Positions 59,306 through 64,000 of a stretch of DNA of 64,000 bases are shown here, one piece after another. The notes under the pieces were generated by a model. The model did not search any database. It was not told the origin of the DNA and saw nothing but the letters and a program-made list of their open reading frames with translations. Position numbers and translations under genes: made by a program. The stretch is from Mycobacterium lepromatosis (GTDB taxonomy: Bacteria; Actinomycetota; Actinomycetes; Mycobacteriales; Mycobacteriaceae), in NCBI RefSeq assembly GCF_000975265.2, contig NZ_CP083405.1:558001-622000 (forward strand), read 5' to 3'. Within the stretch, counting starts at the first letter, position 1. Each line of letters begins with the position of its first letter.

Positions 59306-60112
59306 CTAGCCGCCGCCGAGTTTCTTATAGAAGTTACCCACGATCGGCGCTACGACGGCGCGTGGGGCGTAGCTACTAGCCACCGACATGGCTTTCGATG
59401 TAAATCCGGGGACAACGCGCATCTTGTTGCGCTCTAAGGCATTCAGCGATAGCTGCGCGGTGTGCTTCGTCGAGATCCAGAGGAAATCGGGTACCAATTT
59501 TTCCACGAGCGATACTTCGTCTTGATAGGATGGTTCAGTGCGCACCGGTCCTGGCGCCAGTAGCGTGACGTGCACACCGGAGCCGTGCAGTTCACCACGC
59601 AGCGATTCGCTGAAGGTGTTAGCGAACGCTTTGGTAGCAGCATAAGTGGCGTTGTAGGGGATCGGTGAATTGCCGGCAGCCGAGCCGGAAATCAATATCC
59701 CACCGGCCTTGCGCTCGATCATGCCCGGCAATACCGCCAACGTAAGGTCGTGCACTGCGACGGCATTCAGCTGGACCTGAGCTTTTTCACCTGCCGGGTC
59801 GAGTGCAGAGATCGGACCGAAAGTTGCAGTACCTGCGTTGGCGCACAGGATCGAAATGGGCCGCGCGGTCAATTCATCGGCCAATTTCACTCGTTCAGAC
59901 GGGTCGGTGAGGTCGGCCGGTCGTACTTCGACTGCGACACGATATTTATCGGTCAAACGGGCGGCCAGGTCGATGAGTACGTCTTCGCGTCGCGCGGTGA
60001 CGATTAGGCTGTGTCCATGCGCGGCTAGTTCGGTGGCTAGCGCTTCGCCGATGTTCTGTGAAGCCCCGGTCACAACGGCACGCGCGTCGGGGCTGGGGGC
60101 TGGTATCGGCAT
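59306..60112 (-). CDS. cmrA: Mycolate 3-oxo reductase CmrA (short-chain dehydrogenase, Rv2509-like)
   Basis: CmrA reduces the beta-keto group of the newly condensed mycolate precursor after Pks13. The 268-residue SDR has the NADP-binding VVTGASQNIGEALATELAAHG (TGxxxxIG, residues 14-21), the LCANAGTATFG strand, and the catalytic Ser in GGILISGSAAGNS with YNATYAATKAFANTF (YxxxK). The C-terminal part contains RVVPGFTSKAMSVASSYAPRAVVAPIVGNFYKKLGGG. This matches the M. tuberculosis Rv2509 protein; essential-type mycolate work explains why it survives. It begins at ATG 60112, divergent from the MFS gene. Confidence 0.92.
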   Translation of the reverse strand: MPIPAPSPDARAVVTGASQNIGEALATELAAHGHSLIVTARREDVLIDLAARLTDKYRVAVEVRPADLTDPSERVKLADELTARPISILCANAGTATFGPISALDPAGEKAQVQLNAVAVHDLTLAVLPGMIERKAGGILISGSAAGNSPIPYNATYAATKAFANTFSESLRGELHGSGVHVTLLAPGPVRTEPSYQDEVSLVEKLVPDFLWISTKHTAQLSLNALERNKMRVVPGFTSKAMSVASSYAPRAVVAPIVGNFYKKLGGG

Positions 60113-60203
60113 GCGTCAATGGTAGACATGCAGCGATCGCAAGTGCGGCGGAGTCGGAGTGCAACGGGTCGCCATGGGATGCATTCCCCGTAAAGTGCCG
60201 GTC

Positions 60204-61592
60204 ATGAATCAGCCGGAGTCGGGCGCGGGTACCGTGGTGCGATCTTGGGTTGTGGCGTGGGCGATGTGGGACTGCGGTTCGACCGGTCTTAACGCCATCG
60301 TGGCGACCTTCGTCTTCTCCGTCTACCTAACCAGCAGTGTGGGTGTAGGCATGCCCGACGGCATATCATCGGCGAGTTGGCTGGGTCGCGCGGGGGCTGT
60401 TGCCGGGTTAACCGTTGCGGTGCTGGCGCCGGCCATCGGTGTATGGGTGGAGTCACCGCATCGTCGGCAGATGACGTTGGGTGTGCTGACCGCTATCATG
60501 GTAACATTTACCTGCGCGATGAGCTTTATCCGCGACCAACCTGACTACCTTTGGCTCGGATTGATGCTGCTGGCCGGAACAGCCGCATGCGGTGACCTGG
60601 CCGGCGTTCCGTACAATGTGATGCTGCGTCAGCTATCGACGCCGGCGACAGCCGGCCGGATTTCCGGCCTGGGTTGGGCGTCGGGATATGTTGGCAGCGT
60701 CGTTTTGTTGCTGCTGATCTACCTGGGTTTCATTTCCGGCACCGGTGAGCAGCGTGGGCTGCTCCAGCTACCCACCCGTGACGGAATCTACGTACGCGCG
60801 GCGATGCTGTTGGCCGCGGCATGGCTAGCATTGTTGGCTCTGCCGCTGCTGTTAACGGCACACCGACTGCCCTCGTTGGGCGAGGTGTCTCATCCGACGA
60901 GTATGCTAGGTGGCTACCGCAAGTTATGGTCCCAGGTCTCTGCGGAATGGCGACGTGACCGCAACCTGGTCTACTTCCTGGTAGCCAGCGCACTCTTCCG
61001 GGACGGTTTGGCGGCGACTTTAGGTTTCGGCGCTGTGCTCGGTGTTAATGCCTATGGGATTTCACAAGCTAATGTGTTGATATTTGGTGTGGCTGCCAGC
61101 GTGGTGGCCGCATTGGGGGCGGTGCTCGGCGGGTTTATCGACCACCGGATCGGATCCAAACGAGTCATCGTGGGGTCACTGGTTGCGATCATCGTCACGG
61201 CGCTGACCTTGATGACGCTCTCCGGCCCGCTCGCCTTCTGGGTGTGTGGATTGGTGCTGTGCCTGTTTATCGGACCTTCGCAGTCGTCGTCGCGTGCTCT
61301 GTTACTGCACATGGCGAAGCACGGCAGGGAAGGCATGGCGTTCGGCCTTTACACGATGGCGGGACGGGCGGCGTCGTTCGTGGCGCCGTGGTTTTTCTCT
61401 GTATTTGTCGACGGCTTCGGCGTCATCCGGGCCGGTCTGGGCGGGGTCTCAGTGGTGCTGCTGGCAGGGTTGCTGGGAATGCTGATGGTTCGCGTTCCGA
61501 CGCGGCGCGAACGGCCGCGGTCGGGCTGTCTTGGTGGCGATCGCAAGCGCGGCGGAGCCAAGTGTAGTGGGTCGCTACCTCGTCAAACCTAG
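60204..61592 (+). CDS. Major facilitator superfamily transporter (Rv2508c-like)
   Basis: The 462-residue integral membrane protein starts at ATG 60204 (MNQPESGAGTVVRSWVVAWAMWDCGSTGLNAIV) and has about 11-12 hydrophobic segments. Characteristic stretches are FVFSVYLTSSVGVG, GLTVAVLAPAIGVWVESPHRRQ, VPYNVMLRQLSTPATAGRISGLGWASGYVGSVV and GAVLGGFIDHRIGSKRVIVGSLV. WDCGxxGxNxxVxTFVF and the ISGxGWAxGYxGSxVLLL motif are typical of the UMF1/Atg22-like MFS subfamily. Substrate unknown. The C-terminus has a basic tail (RRERPRSGCLGGDRKRGG) that may be the result of a late frameshift. It converges with the MmpS-like gene. Confidence 0.88.
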   Translation: MNQPESGAGTVVRSWVVAWAMWDCGSTGLNAIVATFVFSVYLTSSVGVGMPDGISSASWLGRAGAVAGLTVAVLAPAIGVWVESPHRRQMTLGVLTAIMVTFTCAMSFIRDQPDYLWLGLMLLAGTAACGDLAGVPYNVMLRQLSTPATAGRISGLGWASGYVGSVVLLLLIYLGFISGTGEQRGLLQLPTRDGIYVRAAMLLAAAWLALLALPLLLTAHRLPSLGEVSHPTSMLGGYRKLWSQVSAEWRRDRNLVYFLVASALFRDGLAATLGFGAVLGVNAYGISQANVLIFGVAASVVAALGAVLGGFIDHRIGSKRVIVGSLVAIIVTALTLMTLSGPLAFWVCGLVLCLFIGPSQSSSRALLLHMAKHGREGMAFGLYTMAGRAASFVAPWFFSVFVDGFGVIRAGLGGVSVVLLAGLLGMLMVRVPTRRERPRSGCLGGDRKRGGAKCSGSLPRQT

Positions 61593-61598
61593 TGCGTC

Positions 61599-62375
61599 TT
61601 AGCGGGGGGCATCGCAGATCGTCAGGCCTACCCCGGTGTGCTGGCGTACTTGCACTCCGGCCACCGTGACCGAGCAGGTGACATCGTGGCCGATGTTGAC
61701 GATCGTGACGCTTGCCGGATGGACGGCTGACTTTGACAGACTGACCTGTTTGCTCCATGGCAGCACCACGTTGAACTCGGTCTGTATGACGTCGCCGGTA
61801 TCCATGTACGTGACGCTAATGGCCCGGCCTTGGCCGGTGACGCTATAGACAATGTCCATCATCGCGGACGGTTCGATGGTCTGGGTGAGCGTACCAGAGC
61901 CGGTAGTCGACGGTGCCGGCCCGGCGGTGGGTGTGGGTGACGTCTTGGTGGTTGGTGTTGGGGTGGCCGAACTTGATTCGGGTATGGTGGGCAATGGCGG
62001 GACGGCCGTCTGTGTTTTGATCGCGCCGTTTGCGATTATTAGCGCCATGACTAGCCCGACTAACAGCACAACGGATGCGCCCGCCGCGATCCACAAAAAC
62101 CAGTGTGGTGATTTCGGCTCTTGCGGTAGGGGGGGCGTCAGCCTCGCTGGGGGTACGTTGGTTAATGAGGGTTGGTCTTGTTGCCAGTATCGCGGCAACT
62201 GTTGAGGCGGGTGCGGCGTCCAGGGTGGAAGCGAAGCGTCGTACGCAGGCGCGTAGGCTGCTTGTTCGGCATAGGCCGGGTCAGTGGGTGGCGGATATTG
62301 GTGACCCTGCGGCTCGATCGGTCCAGACCTGGCTAGACTAGGACCTAGCCGCTCAGATCGGCGTGGATTGTTCAT
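61599..62375 (-). CDS. Proline-rich membrane protein with MmpS-like extracytoplasmic domain (Rv2507-like)
   Basis: The protein (258 residues from ATG 62375; GTG 62381 would add two) has three parts. Residues 1-90 are a Pro/Gln/Tyr-rich cytoplasmic segment (YPPPTDPAYAEQAAYAPAYD). About residues 91-114 form one transmembrane helix (WFLWIAAGASVVLLVGLVMALII). Then comes a Thr/Ser/Pro-rich linker and an MmpS-type beta domain: DIVYSVTGQGRAISVTYMDTGDVIQTEFNVVLPWSKQVSL and VNIGHDVTCSVTVAGVQV. GAGGTGG precedes ATG 62375. The MmpS fold suggests a role at the periplasmic face with lipid or siderophore export machinery, but no MmpL gene is adjacent. Function unproven. Confidence 0.87.
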   Translation of the reverse strand: MNNPRRSERLGPSLARSGPIEPQGHQYPPPTDPAYAEQAAYAPAYDASLPPWTPHPPQQLPRYWQQDQPSLTNVPPARLTPPLPQEPKSPHWFLWIAAGASVVLLVGLVMALIIANGAIKTQTAVPPLPTIPESSSATPTPTTKTSPTPTAGPAPSTTGSGTLTQTIEPSAMMDIVYSVTGQGRAISVTYMDTGDVIQTEFNVVLPWSKQVSLSKSAVHPASVTIVNIGHDVTCSVTVAGVQVRQHTGVGLTICDAPR

Positions 62376-62439
62376 GTCCACCTCATGGGATGCCAGGGTA
62401 CCCGGGTCTGGCGTTTCGACGTATGGCAGCTGTTACTGA

Positions 62440-62940
62440 CGTTGTCGCCGATATCGAGGTTGTACACGTCCCGATTCAGTCGATTTACGTATTGGCCTTG
62501 ATCTACGGTGTAAACTCGATAACGGTCGCCGCCCGCATGATGGCGCAGAGCCGTTCCGCGCTGGCTGGACTTAACGGCGTCGAATTATCCAGGGACTTCG
62601 TGCTGCGTTGCGTTCAGCAGGCCGAATACCGTGTATGCCGCCAACCGGGCGTTGGCTTCGGCACGCTCGGGGGTTCAGCTGGCATAAGTACAGCCCTCCT
62701 ATACCGCCAGGTATTATTGTTGCGCTTTACGAACCTGCGTTCGACGGTAGCGGGTAGCTAGGAACGATCTCGGTCTTGAATATAGATCAGGTCGGGTTCG
62801 CCCGGTGCGAAGTCGAGGTGAAAATCGGTGAGGCCGTTCAGCGCCACGTTCGCATATCCCGCTGCGGGTCGTCACGTTACGAGCCCTGGCGAGCAGTCGG
62901 GGGCCGATACCCACCGGCAGCGATTCCTTGGTGTGCTGGT
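62440..62940 (-). pseudogene. TetR-family regulator, C-terminal remnant (Rv2506-like)
   Basis: The minus strand reads LLARARNVTTRSG, then ALNGLTDFHLDFAPGEPDLIYIQDRDRS-stop, and in another frame EANARLAAYTVFGLLNATQHE, resembling the ligand domain of TetR regulators such as Rv2506. The N-terminal DNA-binding half is not found next to it; instead a group II intron fragment begins at about 62940. Stops and indels are present. Confidence 0.6.
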
Positions 62941-63697
62941 CAACATTGGGTCGCCTGGTTTCTGTGGCATATGCAGGTGCTCATCGAGTACCGACGACGT
63001 TATGTTGGCCAGCAGTGGGAACAGATGATGCCTCCTTGCGGTGTGCCGGTATGGGTGTCCTCGTGGTCGCCGAGTTCGGTGAGGATCCTGGCCTTGAGGA
63101 ACGACTTGACCAGCTGCAGCACCCGCTTGTCTTTGATCCGCTGGAGCACCCGGTTCATCAGGGCCGGGTGGTCGACTGTGTCAAGGCATGTCTCAATATC
63201 TGTGGTCTAACACCCATCGGTATTTCTGGGTGGTGAGCAGATGGATCTCGGCGATGGCGTCGTGTGTGTGATGTGCGGGCCGAAACCCGCACGATACCGG
63301 CTCGAAGTCGGTCTCGAAGATGCTTTCCAGCACCAATTTTAGCGTCACCTGGAGGACGACATGGTCGGCCACCGTGGGAATCCCCAGCAACAGCATCTTG
63401 CCCGCCCTGCTCAGTTTGGGGATTTGTGTATCCTGCACTGGTTGAAGTTGGCACTGCCCACTTTTGAGCGGTGTGCGTAGCCCGCCTAGGAACACCGGGA
63501 CTTTGACCTCGGAGTCGATACGGCCCACAGTCAGCCCGTCCGATCCCGCTGTACGGGCCACTCTGGTTGGTTGCACCCCGATCAAATGCCACCACCATGG
63601 TGACTGGGGAGGAGACGAAATTGAACAGATCATCGCACCAGCGGTCGGGATCGGCTGCCGCCCACCGGTAAAGCTTGGCCTGCATCTCCGATCCTTG
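62940..63697 (-). mobile_element. Group II intron reverse transcriptase/maturase fragment
   Basis: Minus-strand blocks in three frames match bacterial group II maturases: QAKLYRWAAADPDRWCDDLFNFV, VAFDRGATN, GSDGLTVGRIDSEVKVPVFLGGLRT, GKMLLLGIPTVADHVVLQVTLKLVLESIFETDFEPVSCGFRPAHHTHDAIAEIHLLTTQKYRWVLD and LLANITSSVLDEHLH. These are RT motifs 0-4. The sequence ends before the YADD catalytic motif, where tetR-like sequence begins. Stops and frameshifts confirm a dead element. Confidence 0.87.
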
Positions 63698-63699
63698 CC

Positions 63700-64000
63700 G
63701 CTAGGGTCCCATCAGGGTCTGTTCGTATGGAGCACCACCATTCAGCGGCGCAATCTTCCAGCATGACAGTCTCTTATACCTTTGCGGATTCCGCTGTTCT
63801 CCTTGACCAGTAGCCGCCTTTCCCGACCTCGGACTACTACTGCGGTGGCTCCGTCTCACTCCGAACCGATCGGCCGACGGCGCGCCTAGTCCCAGCACCG
63901 CGCTGGAACGTGGCATCAAGGCGGGAACCGGGTGGTTCTCGTGTTCACGTGTTGATCGCTTGACGAAGGAGGCACCCGATTCTGCCCATACAACATCGCC
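63700..64000 (-). mobile_element. Group II intron RNA upstream of the maturase
   Basis: Read on the minus strand, this stretch has the conserved lead-in found before bacterial class maturases (for example TTGATGCCACGTTCCAGCG, GGTGCTGGGACTAGGCGCGC and GGTCGGGAAAGGC), which folds as part of the intron ribozyme up to domain IV. The 5' end lies outside the window. Confidence 0.6.

Overview
The window looks like chromosome from a leprosy bacillus. Gene order is that of the tuberculosis/leprosy mycobacteria: first alr-tsaE-tsaB/rimI-tsaD-groES-groEL1-whiB3-sigD-guaB2-guaB3-choD-guaA, then an espA-espC-espD/PE/PPE block, otsB and trmL, and finally bcp-ldt-orn-cmrA. About half of the sequence is decaying pseudogenes that still align over long stretches with mycobacterial proteins I know. 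Such reductive decay is typical of Mycobacterium leprae and M. lepromatosis. Several residues differ from the M. leprae proteins I remember (for example GroES positions 23 and 26), and whiB3 and a sugar-binding lipoprotein that I recall as intact in M. leprae are broken here. I therefore favour M. lepromatosis. This rests on memory, not on a search.

Layout. 1-6.1 kb: gadB remnant, then a tightly overlapping operon of alanine racemase, a decayed alpha/beta hydrolase, tsaE, a fused tsaB-rimI and tsaD (cell wall D-Ala supply and the tRNA t6A pathway). 6.1-8.4 kb: groES-groEL1 with a CIRCE operator and an unusual triple-hairpin leader. 8.5-14 kb: decay zone with whiB3 (nonsense codon), sigD and its anti-sigma gene; a Rv3415c-like gene and a DUF5319 gene survive. 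14.1-18.6 kb: guaB2-guaB3-choD. 18.7-22.9 kb: atsK-like and tetR remnants, then the GH65/beta-phosphoglucomutase pair. 24.5-30.6 kb: guaA, then on the other strand a sugar-binding lipoprotein pseudogene, a PAS-GGDEF-permease fusion and ino1. 30.8-35.4 kb: pseudogenes of imuB, phoU, a cutinase, iunH and a cyclopropane mycolic acid synthase.

36-42.6 kb: ESX-1 associated espA-espC-espD, two transposase remnants, then an intact PE gene and a serine-rich PPE antigen gene with an internal 27-bp tandem repeat. 43.4-53.9 kb: htdY pseudogene, otsB, wax ester synthase, FMN-binding and nitroreductase pseudogenes, trmL, and the wholly pseudogenised mfp conservon (sensor kinase-like, roadblock, GTPase, mfpA). 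54-64 kb: a synteny jump to the Rv2521-Rv2506 neighbourhood with bcp, a DUF3618 gene, tRNA-Lys, an L,D-transpeptidase, tRNA-His, orn, a HerA-like ATPase pseudogene, the mycolate reductase cmrA, an MFS transporter, an MmpS-like protein, and a tetR remnant abutting a group II intron fragment.

The surviving genes serve essential or host-interaction work: peptidoglycan (alr, ldt), tRNA modification (tsaE/B/D, trmL), GMP synthesis (guaB2, guaA), chaperones, inositol and trehalose metabolism (ino1, otsB), mycolate maturation (cmrA), RNA turnover (orn) and ESX-1 secretion (espACD, PE/PPE). Stress regulation, DNA-damage mutagenesis and nucleoside salvage are being lost. Locus numbers of the form Rv#### are M. 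tuberculosis H37Rv orthologues named from memory to mark synteny.
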